A DNA stretch of 64,000 nucleotides from Flavimobilis soli (lineage in GTDB: Bacteria; Actinomycetota; Actinomycetes; Actinomycetales; Cellulomonadaceae): positions 2,822,688 through 2,886,687 of the forward strand of contig NZ_PDJH01000001.1 in assembly GCF_002564025.1 (NCBI RefSeq). Direction: 5' to 3'. Made by a program: the position numbers and the translations under genes. This document shows positions 52,856 through 61,338 of this stretch, piece by piece (position 1 is the first letter of the stretch; each line of letters starts with the position of its first letter). The notes under the pieces are model-generated. The model was not told the DNA's origin. It did no database searches and worked only from the letters and a program-made list of their open reading frames with translations.

Positions 52856-53777
52856 GATTCGAACGTTCGAACGGGCGGCAGCCGCCGCGCTCGTGAGCGC
52901 CTCGCTCACGGCATGCAGCGGTGGCCCGGCCGCCGCGCCGCCCGCCGCCGACGACCGGCTCCACGTCGTCACGACCTTCACCGTCCTCGCCGACATGGTC
53001 GCCGAGGTGGGCGGAGCGAGGGTCCGCGTCGAGTCGATCACCAAGCCCGGCGCCGAGATCCACGGGTACGAACCGACACCCGCCGACCTCGTCCGCGCGC
53101 AGGGGGCCGACCTCGTGGTCGACAACGGGCTCGGCCTCGAGGCATGGTTCGCGCAGCTCCTCGCCGACGTCGACGCCCCGCACGTGACGGTCAGCGACGG
53201 CGTCGACCCGCAGCCGATCACCTCCGGGGAGGCCGCAGGCCACCCGAACCCCCACGCCTGGATGTCGCCGACCGCAGGCCAGACCTACGTCGCGAACATC
53301 GCCGACGCGCTCGCGAGCGCCGACCCCGAGGGCGAGGCGCTCTACTGGGCCAACGCGGCCGCGTACCGCGCGCAGCTCGAGCAGATCGCGGACGACCTCG
53401 CCGACGCCGTGGCCGCGGTCCCCGAGCCTGCGCGGCTCCTCGTGACGTGCGAGGGCGCGTTCTCCTACCTCGCGCGCGACGCGGGCCTGCGCGAGGCCTA
53501 CCTCTGGCCCGTCAACGCCGAGCAGCAGGCGACACCACGCTCGACGATCGCCGTCGTCGAGGCCGTCCGCCGCGACCGTCCGCGGGCAGTGTTCTGCGAG
53601 TCGACCGTGCCCGACGTCGCGCAGCGGCAGGTCGCCCGCGAGACAGGCACGCCGCTCGCCGGTCCGCTCTACGTCGACTCCCTGTCGGGCCCCGACGGTC
53701 CCGTGCCGAGCTACCTCGACCTGCTCCGCCACACGACGACCACGATCGTCGCCGGACTGACCGCGGAGGACCGATGA
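52842..53777 (+). CDS. mntA: Manganese ABC transporter substrate-binding lipoprotein
   Basis: The 311-aa protein has a lipoprotein signal ending SLTAC (Cys25). The metal ligands His74 (EIHGYEPTP), His138 (NPHAWMSP), Glu204 (CEGAFSYL) and Asp279 (YVDSLS) form the HHED set of manganese/iron binders such as PsaA, almost at the same numbers; zinc binders use three histidines. The start is the ATG at 52842; a GTG at 52827 is the alternative. No later start keeps the signal peptide, so the operator overlaps the first codons. It overlaps mntB by 4 bp. Confidence 0.92.
   Translation: MSNFWIRTFERAAAAALVSASLTACSGGPAAAPPAADDRLHVVTTFTVLADMVAEVGGARVRVESITKPGAEIHGYEPTPADLVRAQGADLVVDNGLGLEAWFAQLLADVDAPHVTVSDGVDPQPITSGEAAGHPNPHAWMSPTAGQTYVANIADALASADPEGEALYWANAAAYRAQLEQIADDLADAVAAVPEPARLLVTCEGAFSYLARDAGLREAYLWPVNAEQQATPRSTIAVVEAVRRDRPRAVFCESTVPDVAQRQVARETGTPLAGPLYVDSLSGPDGPVPSYLDLLRHTTTTIVAGLTAEDR
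52858..52871. promoter_or_regulatory. Second palindrome in the mntA 5' coding region
   Basis: TTCGAACGTTCGAA, a perfect 14-bp palindrome, starts 2 bases after the first operator and encodes part of mntA (IRTFER). It shares the TTCG/CGAA half-site with the first palindrome, so it may be a second binding site. Confidence 0.5.
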
Positions 53778-54679
53778 GCCCCACCCAGGCACCGCCGCCC
53801 GCCGCACCGCGAGCGCAGACGCCCGCGCTCGACGTGCGTGACCTCTCCGTCCGCTACGGCGACGTGCACGCCCTCGACTCCGCGAGCCTCACGCTGCCGC
53901 GCGGCTCCGTCACGGGGCTCGTCGGCGTCAACGGCTCCGGCAAGTCCACGCTCATGCGAGCCGTCGTCGGCGCCGTCCGCCCCACGAGCGGGACGGTCAC
54001 GATCCTCGGGCGCCCCGCTGACGTCGCGCGCCGCGAGGGCGCGCTCGCACACCTGCCGCAGAGCCAGGACGTCGACTGGACGTTCCCCGTCGTCGTGCGC
54101 GACGTCGTCGAGACCGGCAGGTACCCGCACCTCGGCCCGCTGCGGCGCCTGCGCGCGCACGACCGCGCGGTCGTCGCCGACGCCCTCGAGCGCGTCGGGC
54201 TCGCCGACCTCGCCGACCGGCAGGTCGGTCGGCTCTCGGGCGGGCAGCGCCAGCGCGTGTTCCTCGCCCGCGCGATCGCGCAGGAGGCCGACGTCCTGCT
54301 GCTCGACGAGCCGTTCTCCGGCGTCGACAAGACGCAGGAGGCCGGGATGCTCACGCTCCTGCGCGAGCTCGCCGCCGAGGGCACGTCCGTCCTCGTCTCG
54401 ACGCACGACCTGCCGACCCTGCCCGGCCTCGTCGACCAGGTCGTCCTCCTGCAGCGCCGCGTCCTGTTCGCGGGCCCGCCCGACGAGGCGTTCGCGCCCG
54501 AACGCCTCGTCGAGGCCTTCACCGGGCTCGACCTCGGCCGGATCGGGCGCCTCGGTACGCAGGCGGGGACGGGCGCGGCCGACGAGGCTGCGCCAGCGGT
54601 GGCCAGCCCGGCAGGGACCAGCGCGGCGGTGGCCAGCCCGACGAGCACCAGCCCGACGACGCGGGGGAGCGCCCGATGA
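53774..54679 (+). CDS. mntB: Manganese ABC transporter ATP-binding protein
   Basis: The 301-aa ATPase has Walker A GVNGSGKST, the Q-loop HLPQSQDVDWTFPV (typical of the metal family), signature LSGGQRQRVFLARA, Walker B VLLLDEPFSG and the switch histidine in STHDLPT. It powers uptake through MntC. ATGA overlaps on both sides couple it to mntA and mntC. After residue 250 there is a disordered Ala/Ser/Thr/Pro tail with two AVASP repeats, longer than usual. Confidence 0.93.
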   Translation: MSPTQAPPPAAPRAQTPALDVRDLSVRYGDVHALDSASLTLPRGSVTGLVGVNGSGKSTLMRAVVGAVRPTSGTVTILGRPADVARREGALAHLPQSQDVDWTFPVVVRDVVETGRYPHLGPLRRLRAHDRAVVADALERVGLADLADRQVGRLSGGQRQRVFLARAIAQEADVLLLDEPFSGVDKTQEAGMLTLLRELAAEGTSVLVSTHDLPTLPGLVDQVVLLQRRVLFAGPPDEAFAPERLVEAFTGLDLGRIGRLGTQAGTGAADEAAPAVASPAGTSAAVASPTSTSPTTRGSAR

Positions 54680-55509
54680 CCGACCTCCTCGCGACCCTCG
54701 TCGAGCCCTTCCAGTACGGCTTCCTCCAGCGGGCGTTCGCCGTCACCCTCGTCGCGTCGATCGTGTGCGCGCTGCTCTCGTGCTGGCTCGTGCTCGTCGG
54801 CTGGTCCCTCATGGGCGACGCCGTCTCGCACGCCGTCCTGCCCGGCGTCGTGCTGTCCTACCTCGCCGGCGTGCCCTTCGCCGTCGGCGCCCTCGTCTTC
54901 GGCATCGGCTCGGTCGCGCTCATCGGCACGGTCCGCGACACGTCGAAGCTCAAGGAGGACACCGCGATCGGCGTCGTCTTCACGAGCCTCTTCGCGCTCG
55001 GCCTCGTGCTCGTCTCCGTGACGCCGAGCCAGGTCGACCTCAGCCACATCCTGTTCGGCAACGTCCTCGGCGTCGCGCCCGCCGACCTCGCCCAGGTCGC
55101 CGCGCTCGGCGCGGTCGTCGTCGTCGTGCTCCTCGCCAAGCGGCGCGACCTCACGTTGTACGCGTTCGACCCTGCGCACGCCCACGCGATCGGCCTCTCG
55201 CCGCGGCGGCTCGGAGCGCTGCTGCTCGGCCTGCTCGCCGTGACCGTCGTCGTCGCGCTCCAGGCGGTCGGTGTCATCCTCGTCGTCGCGATGCTGATCA
55301 TCCCCGGCGCGACCGCCTACCTCCTGAGCGACCGCATCGACCGGATGCTCGTCGTCGCACCCCTCGTCGCGGCCGTGTGCGCCGTCGTCGGCTTCGCCGC
55401 GTCGTACGCGCTCGACGCGTCGCCCGCCGGCATGGTCGTCCTCGCGCAGGGCGTCGTGTTCACGTGCGTGCACCTCGGCACGTGGTTCACGCGCCGACGG
55501 TTATCGTGA
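54676..55509 (+). CDS. mntC: Manganese ABC transporter permease
   Basis: The 277-aa membrane protein of the ABC-3 family has about eight helices, including FLQRAFAVTLVASIVCALLS, the DAVSHAVLPGVVLSYLAG loop and DLSHILFGNVLG, typical of ZnuB/MntC. It is the pore of the MntABC importer. It starts within the mntB stop (ATGA), and ends 4 bases before mntR. From 54791 onward it lies inside the left arm of the inverted repeat; a damaged copy is in the right arm. The left copy is intact. Confidence 0.93.
   Translation: MTDLLATLVEPFQYGFLQRAFAVTLVASIVCALLSCWLVLVGWSLMGDAVSHAVLPGVVLSYLAGVPFAVGALVFGIGSVALIGTVRDTSKLKEDTAIGVVFTSLFALGLVLVSVTPSQVDLSHILFGNVLGVAPADLAQVAALGAVVVVVLLAKRRDLTLYAFDPAHAHAIGLSPRRLGALLLGLLAVTVVVALQAVGVILVVAMLIIPGATAYLLSDRIDRMLVVAPLVAAVCAVVGFAASYALDASPAGMVVLAQGVVFTCVHLGTWFTRRRLS
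55502..55507 (+). promoter_or_regulatory. Internal leaderless promoter -10 (TATCGT) of mntR
   Basis: TATCGT overlaps the mntC stop and lies 6 bases before the mntR GTG, so mntR could be made separately from the operon. Confidence 0.5.
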
Positions 55510-55513
55510 GCCT

Positions 55514-56220
55514 GTGCGCCGCGACATCGACATCACCCCCGTCGTCGAGGACTACCTCAAGGTCGTGTGGTCGGCCCAGGAGTGGTCCGACACCCCCGTG
55601 ACGACCAAGCTGCTCGCCGAGCGCCTGGGGGTCGGCGCGTCCACCGTCTCCGAGACCGTCCGCCGCATGTGCGGCATGGGCCTCCTCGAGCACGAGCGCT
55701 ACGGCGCGATCTCGTTGACCGACGAGGGACGCGACCTCGCCGTCGCCATGGTCCGCAGGCACCGCCTGCTCGAGACCTATCTCGTCGAACGCCTCGGCTA
55801 CCAGTGGGACGAGGTCCACGAGGAGGCCGAGGTGCTCGAGCATGCCGTCTCCGACCTGCTCATCGACCGCATGGACGCAGCGCTGGCCACCCCCGCCGCG
55901 ACCCGCACGGCGACCCCATCCCGACCGCGCAGGGCGAGCTCGAGCCGAGCTCTGCCCGCACGATCGACGAGCTGCCGCAGGGGGGCGCTGGCGTCGTCAC
56001 CCGCATCTCCGATGCCGACGGCGACATGCTGCGCTGGTTCGCCGACCTCGGCCTCGGCCTCGACGCCCGCGTCGAGGTCCGCGCCCGCCGCGAGTTCGCC
56101 GGAGTCGTCACCGTCGCCTGGACGGCAGACGACGGAGGACCCGAGCGGCAGGCCGACCTGGGCCTGCCTGCGGCACGCGCCGTGTGGGTCGACGTCGAGG
56201 ACGCCGAGGCGGGGGAGTGA
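55514..56220 (+). pseudogene. mntR: DtxR/MntR-family metalloregulator, frameshifted in this copy (probable sequencing error)
   Basis: The protein would be 235 aa: winged helix at 1-75 (TPVTTKLLAERLGVGASTVSE), metal-binding dimer domain to about 140 and an SH3/FeoA-like domain at 155-235 (GGAGVVTRISDADGDMLRWF). Ligand positions follow MntR, not DtxR: Asp13 (DtxR has Met10), His83, Glu106 (DtxR has Cys102), Glu109 and His110. The frame breaks after DRMDAAL because two Gs at 55885-55886 stand where the right arm has three. Restoring the G yields one frame ending at 56220. It should repress mntABC when manganese is high. Confidence 0.88.
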
Positions 56221-57458
56221 CCGCCGCGACGGACGGCCAGACGGCCGGGCTGCGGGCAGCGATGCCCGCGCTCCTCGCGCTCGCGGTCGGCGGGTTCACG
56301 ATCGGCACGACCGAGTTCGCCTCCATGGGGCTCGTCCCGCTCATCGCCGACGACCTCGCCGTCTCCGTCCCGACGGCCGGGCACGCGGTCACCGCGTACG
56401 CCGTCGGCGTCGTCGCGGGCGCGCCGACCCTCACCGTCCTCGCCGCGCGCGTCGAACGCACCCGGCTGCTGCTGATCCTCATGGGGATGTTCGTCGTCGG
56501 TCACGTGCTGTCCGCGCTCGCGGGCTCGATGGGGCTGCTGATCGTGGCCCGCTTCCTCGCCGGGCTGCCGCACGGCGCGTTCTTCGGGGTCGGTGCGGTC
56601 GTGGGCGCGGCCGTCGCAGGGCCGCGCAACCGTGGCAAGGCGATCGGCATGATGATGGCCGGCCTGACGATCGCGAACATGATCGGGGTGCCGCTCACGA
56701 CGCGCGTCGGGCAGGTCTGGGGGTGGCGCGCGACCTTCTGGATCGTCGCGGTCCTCGCGCTGCTCACGATGCTCTCGCTGTGGCGCCTCGTGCCGCGAGG
56801 CGCGGGCGGCGAGGGCTCGTCCGTGCGTGACGAGGTGCGCGCCCTGCGCAACGGCCCGCTCTGGATCGCCTTCGCCGCGGGAGCGATCGGCTTCGGCGGT
56901 CTGTTCGCGGTGTACACGTACGTCGGACCGCTCGTCACCGAGGTCGGCCGCATGTCGACGGAGAGCATCCCGCTCGTCATGGGCCTGTTCGGCCTCGCGA
57001 TGACCGTCGGGGTGCTCGTCGGCGGGCGGCTCGTCGACCGTGGCGTGCTCCGCACCGTCGTGCTCGGCTTCGTCACGACCCTCCTCGCGCTCGTCCTCCT
57101 CGGCGCAACCGGATCCGCGCCGGTGATGCTCGTCGTCGGGCTCGTCGCGCTCGGCGTGACCTCGCAGGTGCTCGGCCTCGCGATGCAGGCCCGCCTCATG
57201 GACCTGTCGCCGCTCGCGCCCTCGCTCGGGGCGGCCCTGTGCCACTCGGCGCTCAACGCGGGCAACGCGGAGGGCGCGTTCGTCGGCGGTCTCGTGATCG
57301 ACGCCGGCTGGGGCTACCTCGCGACCGCGTGGGTCGGTGCGGCTCTGACCGCCGTCGGGCTGCTCGTCGTGCTCGCCGTCGGGCGGCAGCGCACCGGCCT
57401 CCCGGTCGCGGAGCGGGTGCGTCGCAGCCTCGAGGACACGCCCGCCGACGAGGTGTGA
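56217..57458 (+). CDS. MFS transporter, DHA1-like exporter
   Basis: The 413-aa protein has 12 helices and MFS motifs: FTIGTTEFASMGLVPLIADD at helix 1, the loop ARVERTRLLLILMGMFVVG, LAGLPHGAFFGVGAVVG and GKAIGMMMAGLTIANMIGVP, as in AraJ/YdeA-type sugar or drug exporters. The GTG start overlaps the mntR stop (GTGA), so it is translationally coupled. Substrate unknown; a manganese operon position alone does not make it a metal exporter. Both arms contain the same intact frame. Confidence 0.88.
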   Translation: MTAATDGQTAGLRAAMPALLALAVGGFTIGTTEFASMGLVPLIADDLAVSVPTAGHAVTAYAVGVVAGAPTLTVLAARVERTRLLLILMGMFVVGHVLSALAGSMGLLIVARFLAGLPHGAFFGVGAVVGAAVAGPRNRGKAIGMMMAGLTIANMIGVPLTTRVGQVWGWRATFWIVAVLALLTMLSLWRLVPRGAGGEGSSVRDEVRALRNGPLWIAFAAGAIGFGGLFAVYTYVGPLVTEVGRMSTESIPLVMGLFGLAMTVGVLVGGRLVDRGVLRTVVLGFVTTLLALVLLGATGSAPVMLVVGLVALGVTSQVLGLAMQARLMDLSPLAPSLGAALCHSALNAGNAEGAFVGGLVIDAGWGYLATAWVGAALTAVGLLVVLAVGRQRTGLPVAERVRRSLEDTPADEV

Positions 57459-57537
57459 CGCCTCCAGCGGGCGTCCAGAAACGCGTGGGACCATGGTCCC
57501 GGCCGCAGCCGGGCGGCCGCCGACCGAGGAGCGTCCC

Positions 57538-58199
57538 GTGACCGACCCGACAGCCGACCACGTGCCCGACGGCGCGTCGCAGCTCGACGAGATCGACGAC
57601 GGCGTCATCGCGCCGCGCCCGCTCGCGGACCGCACCCTCGGCCGGATCCTCGTGATCCTCGGGCTCGTCGGCCTCGCGGGCTCGCTCGCCCTCGCGATCG
57701 AGCGCTATCTGTCGCTCGTCGACCCGGACCACCAGCCGACGTGCTCGATCAACGCGCTGCTCACGTGCAGCCCGGCGATGGCGTCCGACGCGGGCAGCCT
57801 GCTGGGCTTCCCCAACCCGTACATCGGCCTCGGCGCGTTCCCGGTCGTCGTGACGATCGGCGTCGTGCTCCTCGCCGTTCCCGGTATCGCGTTCCCGCGC
57901 TGGTTCTGGCGCACTTTCCTCGTCGTGGCGACGGCTGCCACGGGCCTTATCGCCTACCTCGTGTACACGAGCCTCGAGGTCCTCGTCGCGCTGTGCCCCT
58001 ACTGCATGGTCGTGTGGTTCGCGACGCTCCGATCTTCTGGTTCCTGCTCGTGCGCAACGTCCAGGACGGCCTGTTCGGCGGCAGCGCGTCGTCGGGCATC
58101 GTGCGTCAGCGCGGCCTGCTGCTCGCGGCGATGTTCGTCGCGCTGCTCGCGTGGATCGTCGTCGGCCTCGGCCCGAGCATCGCGGGCGCGTTCGCCTGA
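57538..58199 (+). pseudogene. Vitamin K epoxide reductase (VKOR)-family gene, frameshifted in this copy
   Basis: VKOR proteins reoxidise DsbA-like partners using quinone. The intact version (right arm) has 220 aa, with loop cysteines Cys69 and Cys77 (TCSINALLTC) and the active pair CPYC at 153-156, within about five helices. Here the frame breaks after VVWFATL because two Cs at 58029-58030 replace the three of the right arm. The GTG at 57538 has GAGGAG 6 bases upstream. Confidence 0.9.
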
Positions 58200-58264
58200 G
58201 CGGCTGCTCCGCGGCAGGCTGCCTGCGCCACCCGGGCGTGCGCTCGGAGGTCCCTGCGGCCCGG

Positions 58265-58270
58265 TAAACT
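58265..58270 (+). promoter_or_regulatory. Leaderless promoter -10 (TAAACT) of leuS
   Basis: TAAACT lies 7 bases before the leuS GTG at 58278; the right arm repeats it. Confidence 0.55.
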
Positions 58271-58277
58271 CGCGAGA

Positions 58278-59338
58278 GTGACTGACAAGCCCAACGTCCC
58301 GAACCAGCCTGCTCCCGCGCGCTCCGGCGCCCCGTCCCCGGAGGAGCCGCGACTGCGCTACACGCCGCAGCTCGCCGAGGAGATCGAGCTCCGCTGGCAG
58401 GACCGCTGGGCCGAGCGCGGGACGTTCTGGGCGGCCAACCCGAGCGGGCCGCTCACCGACGGCAAGGGCCGCCACGCGGACCCGGCTCGCCGAGCTTCTT
58501 CGTCATGGACATGTTCCCCTACCCCTCGGGTGCGGGCCTGCACGTCGGCCACCCGCTCGGCTACATCGCGACCGACGTCGTCGGCCGCTTCCGCCGCATG
58601 TGTGGCGACAACGTGCTGCACGCGCTCGCGTTCGACGCGTTCGGCCTGCCCGCCGAGCAGTACGCGGTCCAGACCGGTCAGCACCCGCGCATCACGACCG
58701 AGCAGAACATCGCGAACATGCAGCGCCAGCTCCGCCGCCTGGGCCTCGCCCACGACGAGCGCCGCTCCTTCGCGACGACGGACAGCGAGTACGTGCGCTG
58801 GACGCAGTGGATCTTCCTTCAGATCTTCAACTCCTGGTACGACGAGACGGCCGTGCGGCCGACGGCGGCACCGGCAAGGCCCGCCCGATCGCCGAGCTCG
58901 AGGCCGAGCTCGCCGACGGCACGCGTCCCACCCCGGACGGCACGCCGTGGGCCGAGATGGACGCCGTCGCACGCCGCCGCGTCATCGACTCCTACCGCCT
59001 CGCCTACGTCTCCGAGTCGCCCGTGAACTGGTGCCCCGGGCTGGGCACCGTCCTCGCGAACGAGGAGGTCACCGCCGACGGCCGGTCCGAGCGCGGCAAC
59101 TTCCCCGTCTTCCAGCGCAGCCTGCGCCAGTGGAACATGCGCATCACCGCGTACGCCGACCGCCTCGCGGACGACCTCGAGCTCATCGACTGGCCCGACA
59201 AGGTCAAGGCGATGCAGCGCAACTGGATCGGCCGCTCGCAGGGCGCCAAGGTCCGGTTCGACGTCCAGGGCGGCAGCGAGGTCGAGGTCTTCACGACCCG
59301 CCCCGACACCCTGTTCGGCGCGACCTCTGGTCGTCGCC
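58278..59338 (+). pseudogene. leuS: Leucyl-tRNA synthetase, 5' third, with two single-base losses
   Basis: The start [20 protein letters not shown] leads to the class I motif HVGH (89-92 in [10 protein letters not shown]) after a frameshift at 58481-58483 (CCC; right arm CCCC). A second loss is at 58859-58860 (CC; right arm CCC). The sequence then reaches [16 protein letters not shown], the start of the editing domain, and ends at the fold-back point. A complete LeuS has about 950 residues; the KMSKS part is absent from the window. Confidence 0.9.
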
Positions 59339-59455
59339 CCGAGCACCCCCGCTCGAGCGAGTCCGCGGGCTGCCGGCGCGGCGACCGCCGCGGCAGGGTG
59401 CCCGGAAGCGCCGTCGCGCGCGCGGCCGGGCCCTCGCGGCCCCTCGCGGCGGCTC
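59339..59455. other. 117-bp centre of the inverted repeat
   Basis: A very GC-rich stretch with no clear leuS coding sequence on either strand. It is where the two arms turn back. Its two halves are only weakly complementary. It may be degraded leuS sequence from a turning read. Confidence 0.6.
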
Positions 59456-60518
59456 GGCGACGACCATGAAGGTCGCGCGACAGGGTGTCGGGGCGGGTCG
59501 TGAAGACCTCGACCTCGCTGCCGCCCTGGACGTCGAACCGGACCTTGGCGCCCTGCGAGCGGCCGATCCAGTTGCGCTGCATCGCCTTGACCTTGTCGGG
59601 CCAGTCGATGAGCTCGAGGTCGTCCGCGAGGCGGTCGGCGTACGCGGTGATGCGCATGTTCCACTGGCGCAGGCTGCGCTGGAAGACGGGGAAGTTGCCG
59701 CGCTCGGACCGGCCGTCGGCGGTGACCTCCTCGTTCGCGAGGACGGTGCCCAGCCCGGGGCACCAGTTCACGGGCGACTCGGAGACGTAGGCGAGGCGGT
59801 AGGAGTCGATGACGCGGCGGCGTGCGACGGCGTCCATCTCGGCCCACGGCGTGCCGTCCGGGGTGGGACGCGTGCCGTCGGCGAGCTCGGCCTCGAGCTC
59901 GGCGATCGGGCGGGCCTTGCCGGTGCCGCCGTCGGGCCGCACGGCCGTCTCGTCGTACCAGGAGTTGAAGATCTGAAGGAAGATCCACTGCGTCCAGCGC
60001 ACGTACTCGCTGTCCGTCGTCGCGAAGGAGCGGCGCTCGTCGTGGGCGAGGCCCAGGCGGCGGAGCTGGCGCTGCATGTTCGCGATGTTCTGCTCGGTCG
60101 TGATGCGCGGGTGCTGACCGGTCTGGACCGCGTACTGCTCGGCGGGCAGGCCGAACGCGTCGAACGCGAGCGCGTGCAGCACGTTGTCGCCACACATGCG
60201 GCGGAAGCGGCCGACGACGTCGGTCGCGATGTAGCCGAGCGGGTGGCCGACGTGCAGGCCCGCACCCGAGGGGTAGGGGAACATGTCCATGACGAAGAAG
60301 CTCGGCGAGCCGGGGTCCGCGTGGCGGCCCTTGCCGTCGGTGAGCGGCCCGCTCGGGTTGGCCGCCCAGAACGTCCCGCGCTCGGCCCAGCGGTCCTGCC
60401 AGCGGAGCTCGATCTCCTCGGCGAGCTGCGGCGTGTAGCGCAGTCGCGGCTCCTCCGGGGACGGGGCGCCGGAGCGCGCGGGAGCAGGCTGGTTCGGGAC
60501 GTTGGGCTTGTCAGTCAC
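59456..60518 (-). CDS. leuS: Leucyl-tRNA synthetase, 5' third, mirror copy
   Basis: From GTG 60518 this copy reads cleanly for about 345 residues, including [24 protein letters not shown] at 89-92 and [15 protein letters not shown], until DTLxRD near 59474, where small losses break it. It corrects both frameshifts of the left copy. The rest of leuS is missing here too. I treat it as the same gene as 58278-59338, read from the other strand. Confidence 0.9.
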
Positions 60519-60596
60519 TCTCGCGAGTTTACCGGGCCGCAGGGACCTCCGAGCGCACGCCCGGGTGGCGCAGGCAGCCTGCCGCGGAGCAGCCGC

Positions 60597-61259
60597 TCAG
60601 GCGAACGCGCCCGCGATGCTCGGGCCGAGGCCGACGACGATCCACGCGAGCAGCGCGACGAACATCGCCGCGAGCAGCAGGCCGCGCTGACGCACGATGC
60701 CCGACGACGCGCTGCCGCCGAACAGGCCGTCCTGGACGTTGCGCACGAGCAGGAACCAGAAGATCGGGAGCGTCGCGAACCACACGACCATGCAGTAGGG
60801 GCACAGCGCGACGAGGACCTCGAGGCTCGTGTACACGAGGTAGGCGATAAGGCCCGTGGCAGCCGTCGCCACGACGAGGAAAGTGCGCCAGAACCAGCGC
60901 GGGAACGCGATACCGGGAACGGCGAGGAGCACGACGCCGATCGTCACGACGACCGGGAACGCGCCGAGGCCGATGTACGGGTTGGGGAAGCCCAGCAGGC
61001 TGCCCGCGTCGGACGCCATCGCCGGGCTGCACGTGAGCAGCGCGTTGATCGAGCACGTCGGCTGGTGGTCCGGGTCGACGAGCGACAGATAGCGCTCGAT
61101 CGCGAGGGCGAGCGAGCCCGCGAGGCCGACGAGCCCGAGGATCACGAGGATCCGGCCGAGGGTGCGGTCCGCGAGCGGGCGCGGCGCGATGACGCCGTCG
61201 TCGATCTCGTCGAGCTGCGACGCGCCGTCGGGCACGTGGTCGGCTGTCGGGTCGGTCAC
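60597..61259 (-). CDS. VKOR-family protein, mirror copy (intact frame)
   Basis: This copy encodes the full 220 aa with Cys69, Cys77 and CPYC at 153-156, ending GLGPSIAGAFA. It shows what the 57538 copy should be. VKOR enzymes sit in the membrane and regenerate disulfide-forming proteins of the envelope with quinone as acceptor; the family call is from the cysteine pattern and helices. Most likely not an extra gene. Confidence 0.88.
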   Translation of the reverse strand: MTDPTADHVPDGASQLDEIDDGVIAPRPLADRTLGRILVILGLVGLAGSLALAIERYLSLVDPDHQPTCSINALLTCSPAMASDAGSLLGFPNPYIGLGAFPVVVTIGVVLLAVPGIAFPRWFWRTFLVVATAATGLIAYLVYTSLEVLVALCPYCMVVWFATLPIFWFLLVRNVQDGLFGGSASSGIVRQRGLLLAAMFVALLAWIVVGLGPSIAGAFA

Positions 61260-61338
61260 GGGACGCTCCTCGGTCGGCGGCCGCCCGGCTGCGGCCGGGA
61301 CCATGGTCCCACGCGTTTCTGGACGCCCGCTGGAGGCG

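Larger units (their letters stand above)
54791..59338. repeat. Left arm of a 4.5-kb inverted repeat
   Basis: This 4548-bp segment (within mntC to within leuS) recurs in reverse complement at 59456-64000. The positions of matching genes add to a nearly constant sum (118796 or 118797 from leuS to mntR), drifting to 118791 at the window end through small indels. Best explained as a fold-back assembly artefact. Confidence 0.95.
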
